From Chloroflexi bacterium HGW-Chloroflexi-10 (GTDB lineage Bacteria; Chloroflexota; Anaerolineae; Anaerolineales; Anaerolineaceae), in the NCBI GenBank assembly GCA_002840755.1, contig PHBZ01000034.1:1-64000 (forward strand): a DNA stretch of 64,000 nucleotides, given 5' to 3'. A program made the position numbers and the translations under genes. A model generated the notes under the pieces. The model was not told where the DNA came from. It was given only the letters and a program-made list of their open reading frames with translations, and made no database searches. Position 1 is the stretch's first letter; every line of letters begins with the position of its first letter. This document shows positions 8,810 to 16,782 of this stretch, piece by piece.

Positions 8810-9688
8810 TCACTCAATTATTTTTGAAAACCACAACTTCTCTTCTACGCAGATGAATCCTGAAACAGCGGCCAGTTTTTGCATAGCGGTATTTTCGCTG
8901 CTGGTGCCGAGTGTGACAGTCTGCGCCCCGGCGCTCATGAGAGCTGTCAGCCCGGCGGCGAGGATGGCTTTGCCCAGGCCGAGGCGCTGGTATTGAGGGT
9001 GGGTACCAATCGGGTCAGTATAGCCAACCAGCTGTGTGGGATCTTCGAAGCCGCAAATGCAGAAAGCAGCCAGTTCGCCATTCGGTGCAATGGCGAGCAG
9101 GTCCAGGTCGGGGGAGTAGTAGGAGGTACTCATGATCGCCAGGCGTTCCTCAACGTCCATATGATCCGTGCCAAAGGCAATACGGTGCAGGTCTACCAGG
9201 GCTTCGACTTCTTCTCTGCCGTGCACGCAGCGAATCGAAAAGCCGGCCGGCAGAGGATAAGCTTTGACCGGTGCGGACATGGAACGGACATAGCGCAGGG
9301 TACGAATGGACTCTTTTTTGAAGCCATGTCTTTCCAGCATCTGGAGACGAGGAAGATGGTCGGCGCCACAGCAATAATCCAGGGTGTAATGTTCTCCGGC
9401 TTCACTGTTGCGCTTTTGAATGCAAGCCACACCCCAGGCAACAATCTCATTTTCAAGCTGGTCCAGCTGTTCAAAGACAGGGATGGTCTCGAAGAGGAGA
9501 TTGTTGTACTCATCCACATAGGCAAAACCAAGCAGTTGATCACCCTGTTTCCAGCAGCGCATGGTGGCACGTACGGCGCTGAGCTGAATGTGTTCCTCAA
9601 AATCCAGAATGGTGGATTGCTCACCCAGCGCGGCCATCAATGCGCGCATGGCTGGGATATCTTCGGCGTGTGCCAACTCATTTTTCAT
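8810..9688 (-). CDS. GNAT-family N-acetyltransferase (two-domain)
   Basis: 292 residues. The C-terminal half carries the acetyl-CoA signature of GNAT enzymes: YTDPIGTHPQYQRLGLGKAI, where the Q/R-x-x-G-x-G/A loop binds the pyrophosphate, then the AGAQTVTLGTSSENTAMQKL and GF strands. The N-terminal half is a degenerate GNAT fold, so the protein is a tandem two-domain type, as in mycothiol-synthase-like enzymes. Ribosome site AGGAG precedes ATG 9688. Acceptor substrate unknown. It belongs to a run of similar GNAT and DinB-type genes on the same strand. Confidence 0.82.
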   Translation of the reverse strand: MKNELAHAEDIPAMRALMAALGEQSTILDFEEHIQLSAVRATMRCWKQGDQLLGFAYVDEYNNLLFETIPVFEQLDQLENEIVAWGVACIQKRNSEAGEHYTLDYCCGADHLPRLQMLERHGFKKESIRTLRYVRSMSAPVKAYPLPAGFSIRCVHGREEVEALVDLHRIAFGTDHMDVEERLAIMSTSYYSPDLDLLAIAPNGELAAFCICGFEDPTQLVGYTDPIGTHPQYQRLGLGKAILAAGLTALMSAGAQTVTLGTSSENTAMQKLAAVSGFICVEEKLWFSKIIE

Positions 9689-9726
9689 TGCGACTCCTGG
9701 ATAAAGAAAGTTAGGATAGGGTTTTC

Positions 9727-10557
9727 TCAGGCAATAATCGCCACCATGTTTAGTACATTGAGGCCCAATGAGCGATCACCGTGGATGGTGATGCTCTCGA
9801 GTGCCTGGGAGGGATCAATACCGCGGGCAAAGAGTCTCCAGGCGGTTTCTTCATCCAACTGCACTTCTGCGGTTGGATGGTTTGGCGCGCCGGTGTGGAG
9901 GGTCCATATGGATTGGCTGCGCAGAATACTCCACTGACCACCGGACCGTCCGGTGATGGTAAGGGTTACACTGGTGTCTTCGGCGGCAGTGACCAGATGG
10001 TAGGCGTTGGGCAGAGCATACATAAAGGCTTCCAGCACGGGAGCAAAATATTCAGGTTGTTTCAAACCGGGGCGGTTTACGGCGTCGCGGATGTGCTGCT
10101 GGTGATGCCAGCGTTCGGTGTACTCGCGCGCCAGGTCCAGCCAGACGGGCGCCGGCTGCGGACCGGCCCAACTGACCTCCCCACCCATAGCAAAGGGATC
10201 CAGTTGCTGAAAATAAACGCATAGCTGCGGCCCGACAAAGTCCAATTGATCGATCAACAAACGCGGGCTGATACGGCTGGCGGCCGCGACCCACAACTCA
10301 TTCCAATCATTAATGAAGGAAACCAGTTCATCCCAACCACGGATAGAAGCACTGGCGCTGTGGCCATCGCGCCGCCGGGAAAGATTGCCTATCTCGCCGC
10401 CCAGCAAATGCAGTGCTACCTCTTTCACGTTCCAATTGGCACACGCTGTCGGTTTTTGCCAGTCTTCGGCTGAGAGACTTTTTAGCAGGGTGATCAGTTC
10501 AGCGTGAATTTCGGGAAAAAGGTTTGAAATGAGAATCGGTTTGGGTAGGTTTAACAT
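9727..10557 (-). CDS. Mycothiol-dependent maleylpyruvate-isomerase-like (DinB superfamily) protein
   Basis: 276 residues from ATG 10557; GGAG lies eight bases upstream and overlaps the alternative GTG at 10566. The N-terminus matches the MDMPI/TIGR03083 type: LLKSLSAEDWQKPTAC.NWNVKEVALHLLGGEIGNLSRR, with the W.V.....H metal-site helix. A second His-rich segment (EYTERWHHQQHIRDAV) supplies the remaining ligands. The C-terminal part (residues about 185-276) is the SCP2-like MDMPI C domain. Known members transfer or isomerise thiol adducts. Chloroflexota are not classic mycothiol users, so the cofactor is uncertain. Confidence 0.78.
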   Translation of the reverse strand: MLNLPKPILISNLFPEIHAELITLLKSLSAEDWQKPTACANWNVKEVALHLLGGEIGNLSRRRDGHSASASIRGWDELVSFINDWNELWVAAASRISPRLLIDQLDFVGPQLCVYFQQLDPFAMGGEVSWAGPQPAPVWLDLAREYTERWHHQQHIRDAVNRPGLKQPEYFAPVLEAFMYALPNAYHLVTAAEDTSVTLTITGRSGGQWSILRSQSIWTLHTGAPNHPTAEVQLDEETAWRLFARGIDPSQALESITIHGDRSLGLNVLNMVAIIA

Positions 10558-10700
10558 AATTTTCACTCCATGAGGGACATTGGCTAAATTAATCCATTTA
10601 TTATACGGTTTTTTGGAGAAACGATTTTAAATTTCAGGTCTTTATATGGCGCTGGCAGGATGTTTCGGCATAAGAAATCAGAACGAAGATTAATCCGCAG

Positions 10701-11597
10701 TTAGCAGATCTCCCAGAAAGTTCCGCCGGGTAAGGGGTGAAAACCAAGCTGGTAGTAAAACTGCTGAGAGGAGCCCACATAGGCCTGTTTGGCGCCCAAT
10801 TGCCCGCAGCGTTTGACAGCTTCCAGAACAGCAGCTTTGCCCAAGCCAAGTTTACGGTAAGTAGGGTCGGTGGCGACCGGTTCAACCAGGGCGTATTCGG
10901 TGTGTGGGTCGTACCACATGCCGCAGTAGGAGGCAAACTCACCATTGGGAGCGACAACTGCAATGCACAGGTTGTGGTTGAGATGCGGCCCGGAGAGACT
11001 GATACGCCGCTCTTCCAATTGCTTTTCGGTGGTAGGCGGCTCGCCTTCATGGTTGAAGCCGCGCCATAATACGCGGTTGAATCTGATCAGGTCATAAGAA
11101 TCCGCCATGCTGGTGATGCTGTAGCCTTGCGGTAGAGTGTAGGCGATGTGCCGCGGGTCAATATCCATGACGGCTGTAGCTTCGCTGTTTTGCGTGGGTT
11201 TAAAGCCGCGCTGCCCGGCAATGCGCTGGAATTCGCGGTCAGCGTTATTAATGAGAACTTTGATTTTACCTTCAATTGTACACAGGGTGTTTTTGGCATG
11301 TAAAAGCATGTCGGTTTTCAGGAATGCGTATTGCGGGTCAAGGCAGAAATAGGCATCGCCGAGACCCTGTTCGTAGGTGACAACGGCGACGATTTTGTCG
11401 TTATCTTCCCAGACACCGATTTTGGAGAGGTTGGTAGTGTCGAGATAGGGCAGGGAGAATCCCCATTCCCAGCGTCCCCATTCGAAATCGTAATGAATCG
11501 GGTTTTGGGCATTAATGCCCACCAGAAATTCGCGCACGCGGTGAAAGTCTTCAGTAAAGCCGGGTTGGGAAGTGAAATTGCGGAAAGCAGCGGTCAT
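10701..11597 (-). CDS. GNAT-family N-acetyltransferase (two-domain)
   Basis: 298 residues. As in the neighbour at 8.8-9.7 kb, a degenerate N-terminal GNAT fold (residues 1-150) is followed by a complete one. VEPVATDPTYRKLGLGKAAV is the acetyl-CoA loop, then LGAKQAYVGSSQQFYYQLGF is strand beta5 with the conserved YxxLGF end. The two genes share about the same architecture but differ enough to be old paralogues. Substrate unknown. Confidence 0.82.
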   Translation of the reverse strand: MTAAFRNFTSQPGFTEDFHRVREFLVGINAQNPIHYDFEWGRWEWGFSLPYLDTTNLSKIGVWEDNDKIVAVVTYEQGLGDAYFCLDPQYAFLKTDMLLHAKNTLCTIEGKIKVLINNADREFQRIAGQRGFKPTQNSEATAVMDIDPRHIAYTLPQGYSITSMADSYDLIRFNRVLWRGFNHEGEPPTTEKQLEERRISLSGPHLNHNLCIAVVAPNGEFASYCGMWYDPHTEYALVEPVATDPTYRKLGLGKAAVLEAVKRCGQLGAKQAYVGSSQQFYYQLGFHPLPGGTFWEIC

Positions 11598-11762
11598 TGG
11601 AATACTCCAGGTTAACGGGTTTGGTTGGGAAAGGTGGGAACCTGGTTGTATTTATTATATCGCAAACATCTCCTCGCTCAGCTCAGAGTGCTTCTTTGCC
11701 AGATGATTTGCAAGTGCCGTAAGCTGGCAAGTCGATCGGCAGGCTGGGGAAGAGCAATTCTC

Positions 11763-12810
11763 CTAAGTGACGGCGTTCTCAAGAATGGTGAAAGTCTGGC
11801 GGTCGCAGTCAATTTCGGCCTGGATACCAAAGGCCAGGGTAAACATCGGGTCGGTGTGACCAAAATCCAAAATCCATGTTAGTAATAATGGGAAGATCGG
11901 CAAGGCCGTTTTCTTCGGCGATAACCTGGCGGAGGACTTTGTCATATTCGGCGTGGGTTTCTATCGGGATTTGTCCGCCCGGGCGGGCAAATAGGATGCC
12001 AGACAGACGTGGAAGAATACCCAGGGCAGCATAGGTGCGCAGTCCAAACTTGACCAGTTCGGGAGAGGGGGCATCTTCGGAAGTTTCGAGGAAGAGGATG
12101 GCGTTCTGCCATTCTGAGGGAATAGGCCAAAAATCTGTGCCGCGCAGCCAATCGAGTACCTCGAAACAGCCGCCGAGCAGGTGACCCTGGTGGATGCCCT
12201 GCCCCTGGAGCCAGCGCCAACCGCTGGATGGGTTGAGTTTGCGTGGTTGATTCTGGTTGGCGGGGTTGTCCCAACTGAGATGCTCCACAGTCCAGCCGCT
12301 GGTATTGGGCGGGATGACACCAATCGGCGCAGATAAAAACAATGTTTTGCGAACCGATTCGACCATGTAGGGAAACATGCCGCCGTTTTCAGCGAAACCG
12401 GACATAATAGAAGGCCCGTAAAAGCTGACCAGTCCGGCTTTGTAACAGGCCAGATGGCTGATAGTGGTATCCGAATAGCCCATGAAGATTTTGGGATTGG
12501 CGCGCATGATATCCAGGTCCAGGTAGGGCAGAATGCGGATTGAGTCGTCCCCTCCGATGGTGGAGATAATGCCCTTGATGGATGGGTCGCTAAAGGCGGC
12601 CATCAGATCATCGGCGCGGGCCTGCGGGTTGTGTTGCAGCCAGCCAGCATCTTTGAAGGTGTGCGCCATTTCAATGACGTTGAGGTCAAAGACCTGCACC
12701 AGCTGCTGTTTACCGGCCTGGTAACGCTGTGGGATGGCGCCGGGTCCGCCCCAGGAAAGCGAGACGGTGGCGATGGTATCGCCGGGGTGAAGTTTTGGAG
12801 GTTTAAGCAT
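11763..12810 (-). pseudogene. S66-family LD-carboxypeptidase (MccF/LdcA-like), frameshifted
   Basis: The frame from 12810 encodes an S66 serine peptidase: LHPGDTIATVSLSWGGPG, IKGIISTIGGDDSIR, the nucleophile motif FMGYSDTT, GGCFEVLDWLRGT and the Glu-bearing LFLETSEDAPSP. Family members hydrolyse the L-D bond of murein tetrapeptides or detoxify microcin C. At 11861-11874 the 7-mer CAAAATC occurs twice in tandem. With one copy removed, the reading becomes NMDFGHTDPMFTL and FGIQAEIDCD through to a stop at 11763-11765, exactly the family's C-terminus with its catalytic His. As written, the frame ends at 11809 after a foreign tail and lacks that His. Start alternatives are ATG 12810 or GTG 12825. 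Confidence 0.82.
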
Positions 12811-12933
12811 AAGAATATTGTACACCGAAAAAAGCTCACACGTCTCCTCTGCTTCGTTCAGAGAACTCTACACATAGTGCTCCGCAATATACAAAAAAAT
12901 AAGTAATCAGAATCGTAAAAGAGGGTGAAGTTT

Positions 12934-13455
12934 TCATTTTGACGGGTCTGGAGCATGGGTTTCCTTAAGAATTTTCTTTAAAGGTTGATAGGGCAGCCCA
13001 CGGCCGTCGAAGCTGGTCATGCGGCGCACGCCGGTGGAGCGTTTGTAACCCATGGCAGTGTAGAAGGGTACGGCAAAAAGAGTGGACATTATTTTGATTT
13101 TGCGCCCGCCATGGCGAAGACATTCCTGTTCGAAGTATTCCACCAACTGGCGCCCAACACCCCGGCGATGATAATCTTCACGCACAAAAAGGGATTGAAG
13201 TTTATCGCTACGCCCGCGCAAAATACCGACTACCTGTCCGTCGCTATCAGCGATCAGCAGAATGGCAGCGCGTAGAATTTCGGTTATGGCAGCTTTATGT
13301 TCATCCAGAGGGGAATGGGCATGCTGGAAAGGCCCAAGGAAGAGCGGAAGCTCATCGGTTGGAACAAAAGCCAGGTTAAATTTAGTGTAAGTGTCGGCTA
13401 TCAAACGCCCGGCCTGCTCGGCATCTTCATTCCGATAACTGCGAATGGTTAGCAT
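12934..13455 (-). CDS. GNAT-family N-acetyltransferase
   Basis: 173 residues, single-domain size. Key motif: LQSLFVREDYHRRGVGRQLVE (strand beta4 plus the R-x-x-G-V-G acetyl-CoA loop), then HGGRKIKIMSTLFAVPFY and the MGY end of the fold. GGAGGG sits seven bases before ATG 13455. Similar in outline to ElaA/YafP-type acetyltransferases acting on small molecules or peptides; the acceptor is unknown. It lies divergently from nothing obvious and is followed by the damaged S66 gene. Confidence 0.82.
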   Translation of the reverse strand: MLTIRSYRNEDAEQAGRLIADTYTKFNLAFVPTDELPLFLGPFQHAHSPLDEHKAAITEILRAAILLIADSDGQVVGILRGRSDKLQSLFVREDYHRRGVGRQLVEYFEQECLRHGGRKIKIMSTLFAVPFYTAMGYKRSTGVRRMTSFDGRGLPYQPLKKILKETHAPDPSK

Positions 13456-13617
13456 TTTTTGACCCTCCGGTTGTGAGTTACCCTGGATAGTTTCTATTAT
13501 AGCGATGGAATGGATGGTGGGGAACTACTTAACCATGAAGAAGAAATAAACAAGAAGATAAATCACGGGCAGACACCATGATTTCTTTACAATAATTTGC
13601 TTATGTTTAGAATTTTT

Positions 13618-14081
13618 CTAATCCCAGGGATCGCCAGTTTTAAAACGGTACCGGGGAAATGGTTGAAAATATTTACAGATAACTCCTTTGGGATACCACT
13701 GTGAATTGATATATTTTACTGGAGCAGCAGCAATTTGAGTCCAGGTGACACCAGGAAAAATAATGAGATCGTAATGGTCACAATCCCAGGAACCAAACAG
13801 ACCCTATCCGGAAGCCAGACCAAAATGCCATCCGGACTGTACCAGTCACAACTGGCCACCAAATCCACAGCTGGCACCGGGTAATAACCGTATTCACCAG
13901 CGTGTGGATCGAATTTTGCAAAGGTTGCATTTTCCGAATCGACGTAAACTTCGGAATAGAATAAATACTCCAGGGGTAGCAATTCAAGTTTGCCGCAAAG
14001 ACATATCTTTGGATTGTAGTTCAGTGTTTTTCCGGATTGCAGAAAATCGATATAGTCTTGTGGGAGACACATGTTGTCCAT
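13618..14081 (-). pseudogene. Uncharacterised protein gene broken by a one-base frameshift
   Basis: The frame from ATG 14081 encodes PQDYIDFLQSGKTLNY, LCGKLELLPLEYLFYSEV, DPHAGEYGYYPVPAVDLV and DGILVWLPD, then loses sense near 13805 and stops at 13716. Reading one base over from there gives GLFGSWDCDHYDLIIFPGVT, WTQIAAAPVKYIN and YFQPFPRYRFKTGDPWD to a TAG at 13618-13620. The two halves join smoothly into about 154 residues if one base is added at 13803-13806. I do not recognise a functional family. The compact hydrophilic sequence suggests a cytosolic protein with acidic and aromatic patches, somewhat SMI1/KNR4-like. Confidence 0.6.
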
Positions 14082-14199
14082 GTTAATTCCTATGATTTTT
14101 AGATCGGCTCGGGGTATCCCCCCTGAATTACACTTTAATAAGTATAGCCCTTTTAATAAATCTCTCGCGTAGAGCCAGCGGAGGTCGCTGAGAAGAAAT

Positions 14200-14242
14200 T
14201 AAATAAAAACGCCCTGGAATACGTATGAGGCAAACCAGGGCG
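14200..14242 (-). terminator. Terminator of the DUF2177/TspO-like operon
   Basis: On the minus strand, CGCCCTGG (14235-14242) pairs with CCAGGGCG (14210-14217) around a 17-base loop and is followed by TTTTTATTT. It sits 25 bases past the stop of the DUF2177 gene, so it is a canonical rho-independent terminator. Confidence 0.75.
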
Positions 14243-14266
14243 GAGGGGGGATGTAGGCACTGTTAA

Positions 14267-14677
14267 TTAAATTTTGAGGCGTTTTCCGGCCTGATAACTG
14301 ACGAAACTGACAGACAGGCTCAGGACGGTGCCCCAGGCCAGGTCAACGATGGTCACAAGCAGCGGCCAGTCTTTGAGCGTGGCGAGGTTGGTCAGGTCGT
14401 AGGTGGCGTAGGTGACCAGCCCAAACAGGGCGGCGCGCAGCATGGCTGCTTTGAGGCTGTTCTCTTTCAGCCCTGGGATGACAACGAAAACGAGGATGCC
14501 GAGGATGAAGAGCAGGTAAAAGAGGATGGCAGCCAGCCAATTGGGGGTGGGTGACATGAGAAAACCGATGTATTTCTGGTAGAAGCTGGAAGCCACCAGC
14601 GTCAGCCAGACGATATCAATAGCAAAGAAGGCCAGCAAGGTGATAAAGTAGAGTTTGATATAGGAAGTTTTCATCAT
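14267..14677 (-). CDS. DUF2177 family membrane protein
   Basis: 136 residues from ATG 14677. The longer frame to 14827 overlaps the upstream gene and is not used. Four hydrophobic segments are visible: LYFITLLAFFAIDIVWL, LAAILFYLLFILGILVFVV, the AMLRAALFGLVTYATYDL block, and VTIVDLAWGTVLSLSVSF. The D..WL start and the TYATYDLTNLATLKDWP core are the hallmarks of DUF2177. Function unknown. It follows the TspO-like gene by 25 bases and is closed by a hairpin terminator, so the two are co-transcribed. Confidence 0.85.
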   Translation of the reverse strand: MMKTSYIKLYFITLLAFFAIDIVWLTLVASSFYQKYIGFLMSPTPNWLAAILFYLLFILGILVFVVIPGLKENSLKAAMLRAALFGLVTYATYDLTNLATLKDWPLLVTIVDLAWGTVLSLSVSFVSYQAGKRLKI

Positions 14678-14702
14678 GTCAGCTCTTTCCGGTATGCTCT
14701 GA

Positions 14703-15470
14703 TTAGGTTGTTTTTCTGCTGCGGGAAGAGCGCAGAACGAACGCGGCTGCCAGGGTGACGATGACCAGGGTGAAAGTAATCCAGGTAGGGATGACCACAG
14801 CGGGTACCGCAGCGTGTTTGAGACCAATCCCGGCTAGAGCCCAGAGGATCACCAGGGTATAGGCTATATCGCGGCGGGTAAAGTTCATCAGGGAAGTGAT
14901 GACCAGCACGGCGGCCAGAACGATGCTCATCCAGATTTCCGGGGAAATGCCAAATCCGTTCCATTGCAGGAAATCCAGCAGCGAGGTGATGTTGGCGACA
15001 GTGGCTACGGTGATCCAACCCAGGTAGATGCTGAAAGGCAGGCGTACCAGCCAGGTTTCGGCGGCCGGTGCGCTGGTTTTACCGCTACCCAGGCGCAGGT
15101 AGGTCAGGATGAGAGTAGCCAGCAGTACCAGCATAGCAATGATGGTCAAGGGAAATTGCTCGTAGTGCCAGAGGAAGATCCAGATGCTGTTGGCCAGGCC
15201 GCCAAGAGCGATCCACCAGCCGGTGGCACGCAGGCGTGGATTTTCGCGCTGAGAGGGTAAAGCCTGGAAGATGGCGAAAACGATCAAGCCGATATAGATC
15301 AGTCCCCAGATGGAAAAGACGTAACCGGCCGGAACAAAATAGACCTGGAAACGGTCGGAAATTTCGCCAGTGTTGAGACCGTTGATGGGCAGAATATTGG
15401 CCAAGGCGTTGATGGTGATGGTGCCAAGAATACTGATGATTACTATGATTTGTCGGAAGATATCTTTCAT
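14703..15470 (-). CDS. TspO/MBR-related tryptophan-rich membrane protein
   Basis: 255 residues from ATG 15470, with AGAGAGAG upstream; the longer start at 15497 has no support. About seven transmembrane segments. The motif VPAGYVFSIWGLIYIGL and later W-rich helices (GWWIALGGLANSIWIFLWH, SIYLGWITVATVANI) are those of the tryptophan-rich sensory/TspO-like family, which is longer here than the five-helix TspO core. TspO proteins bind porphyrins or lipids; the role of this longer branch is not established. First gene of a two-gene operon with the DUF2177 protein. Confidence 0.78.
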   Translation of the reverse strand: MKDIFRQIIVIISILGTITINALANILPINGLNTGEISDRFQVYFVPAGYVFSIWGLIYIGLIVFAIFQALPSQRENPRLRATGWWIALGGLANSIWIFLWHYEQFPLTIIAMLVLLATLILTYLRLGSGKTSAPAAETWLVRLPFSIYLGWITVATVANITSLLDFLQWNGFGISPEIWMSIVLAAVLVITSLMNFTRRDIAYTLVILWALAGIGLKHAAVPAVVIPTWITFTLVIVTLAAAFVLRSSRSRKTT

Positions 15471-15663
15471 TTTTAATTCTCTCTCTCTTTTCCTCACTCC
15501 GCGCTGTGTTTTTCAAAGGCAATAGTAGCGCAGTAGTGCAGGTGTATAACTGAAATTGTTTGTATAGTTTTATTTTATGATTAATTCATATGTTTGTATT
15601 ATGTTTGTATAATGTTTTGATAACAATATCCCCAAAGTATGCAAGCTAGGGAATGACGGAAAT

Positions 15664-15692
15664 GAAAAATCCCCCTGTGTTGTAAGAGGGAT
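15664..15692 (-). terminator. Probable terminator of the VanZ-GNAT gene
   Basis: Minus-strand ATCCC (15688-15692) pairs with GGGAT (15669-15673), extended by further CT/AG pairing, and is followed by TTTTTC. It lies about 30 bases after the stop of the gene at 15720. The stem is short, so support is moderate. Confidence 0.45.
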
Positions 15693-15719
15693 CAGAAAAA
15701 AATAGCCATTTTTATTTTT

Positions 15720-16748
15720 CTATAAATCAAGCGCGAAATAGGCATCCCCATCCTGATGGTGGGTGATGCGAAAACCGAATCGTTGGTAGAAGGCAATCAC
15801 CTCGGTCCAGGTTGCAGTGGTTTCGAGGATAAGACGGCGGTAACCGTTGGAGCGAGCATATTCACACAATGCGTACAGCATCCGTTTGCCAATTCCCTGA
15901 CGGCGCAGACCGGTGGCGACCGACATCCGGACGATCTCGGCTGTATCTGCCGAACGTGGGACGAGTGCGCCGGTGGCAACCAGACGATCCTTGTGCCAGC
16001 CGGTCAGAAAAATGGCATTGGCATACGCGGCGGAAATATCATCCAGGTCCGGGTTTTTGGAGGCATCCAGCCAACCCCAGTGCTCGGACAGACCGGAGAG
16101 GATCAACTTTTTGACTGATTCCTGGTTTTCCGGATGAAAGGGACGGATGTCAAATTCTGCCGCAGAAGATTGCGCCAGAAGAACGACACTGTAAATATCC
16201 GCAAAGATTCCCCTATGTCGGATGTTAAAGAGCCGGGTGCCGGCCAGATAAAGCCAGGCAAAGAGAAGAAAAACAGCGTAACCCAGCACAACACCCAGGC
16301 CGTTGAGGATGACGTCGTCAATATCGGTGACACGAAACGAGCTTTTGAAAATTAGCGATACAAGCAGCTGGGTTGATTCCAGGCCAAGCCCGACAGCGGG
16401 TGCCAGCCAAAGAATGGTCTTGGGTTTGATGCGCGTTAGAAAACAGATACCGAAACCAAATGGAATGGTCAGCAGGACGTTGTCGCGCATAAAACCCCAA
16501 CAGACTTCCGGCACATAACATCCGCCGGAAGAAAAAGGGATCAGGTTAATGCTGGGCTGAAAGGGTGCATCACTGAAACCATAGCTAAAAGGAAAAAACA
16601 CCATGGCGACCACCGCCAGCAGATAAATCCAGAAGACTGAGAAGAAAAACAGGTAAGACAGACTGTGCTTGCGCCGCCACAGGATGACCAGCAAAACGGT
16701 AAGCAGTGCAAGCCCTGCAAAAAAATGGGTATCATCAAAATAAATCAT
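15720..16748 (-). CDS. VanZ-like membrane domain fused to a GNAT acetyltransferase
   Basis: 342 residues in two parts. Residues 1-185 are VanZ-like: five hydrophobic helices with NLIPFSSGG, RDNVLLTIPFGFGI, LGLESTQLLV and the TDIDDVILNGLGVVLGY motif. Residues about 198-342 are a GNAT domain, with FDIRPFHPENQESVKKL, then VRMSVATGLRRQGIGKRML (acetyl-CoA loop) and VIAFYQRFGFR. Both parts lie in one uninterrupted frame. VanZ proteins confer low-level teicoplanin resistance in some bacteria, while general members are of unknown role. The fusion suggests a membrane-tethered acetyltransferase, a rare design. Confidence 0.82.
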   Translation of the reverse strand: MIYFDDTHFFAGLALLTVLLVILWRRKHSLSYLFFFSVFWIYLLAVVAMVFFPFSYGFSDAPFQPSINLIPFSSGGCYVPEVCWGFMRDNVLLTIPFGFGICFLTRIKPKTILWLAPAVGLGLESTQLLVSLIFKSSFRVTDIDDVILNGLGVVLGYAVFLLFAWLYLAGTRLFNIRHRGIFADIYSVVLLAQSSAAEFDIRPFHPENQESVKKLILSGLSEHWGWLDASKNPDLDDISAAYANAIFLTGWHKDRLVATGALVPRSADTAEIVRMSVATGLRRQGIGKRMLYALCEYARSNGYRRLILETTATWTEVIAFYQRFGFRITHHQDGDAYFALDL

Positions 16749-16782
16749 TTGATAACTCCTGATCTACAAATTGGTTGTTTGC

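Noticed and set aside
8879..9937. 352-codon open frame on the plus strand
   Set aside because: It runs antisense to two clear GNAT/DinB-type genes and shows no conserved motif; typical of a GC-skewed shadow frame.
14267..14827. Longer form of the DUF2177 gene
   Set aside because: The extra N-terminal part overlaps the end of the TspO-like gene and has no family sequence; starts at 14677.
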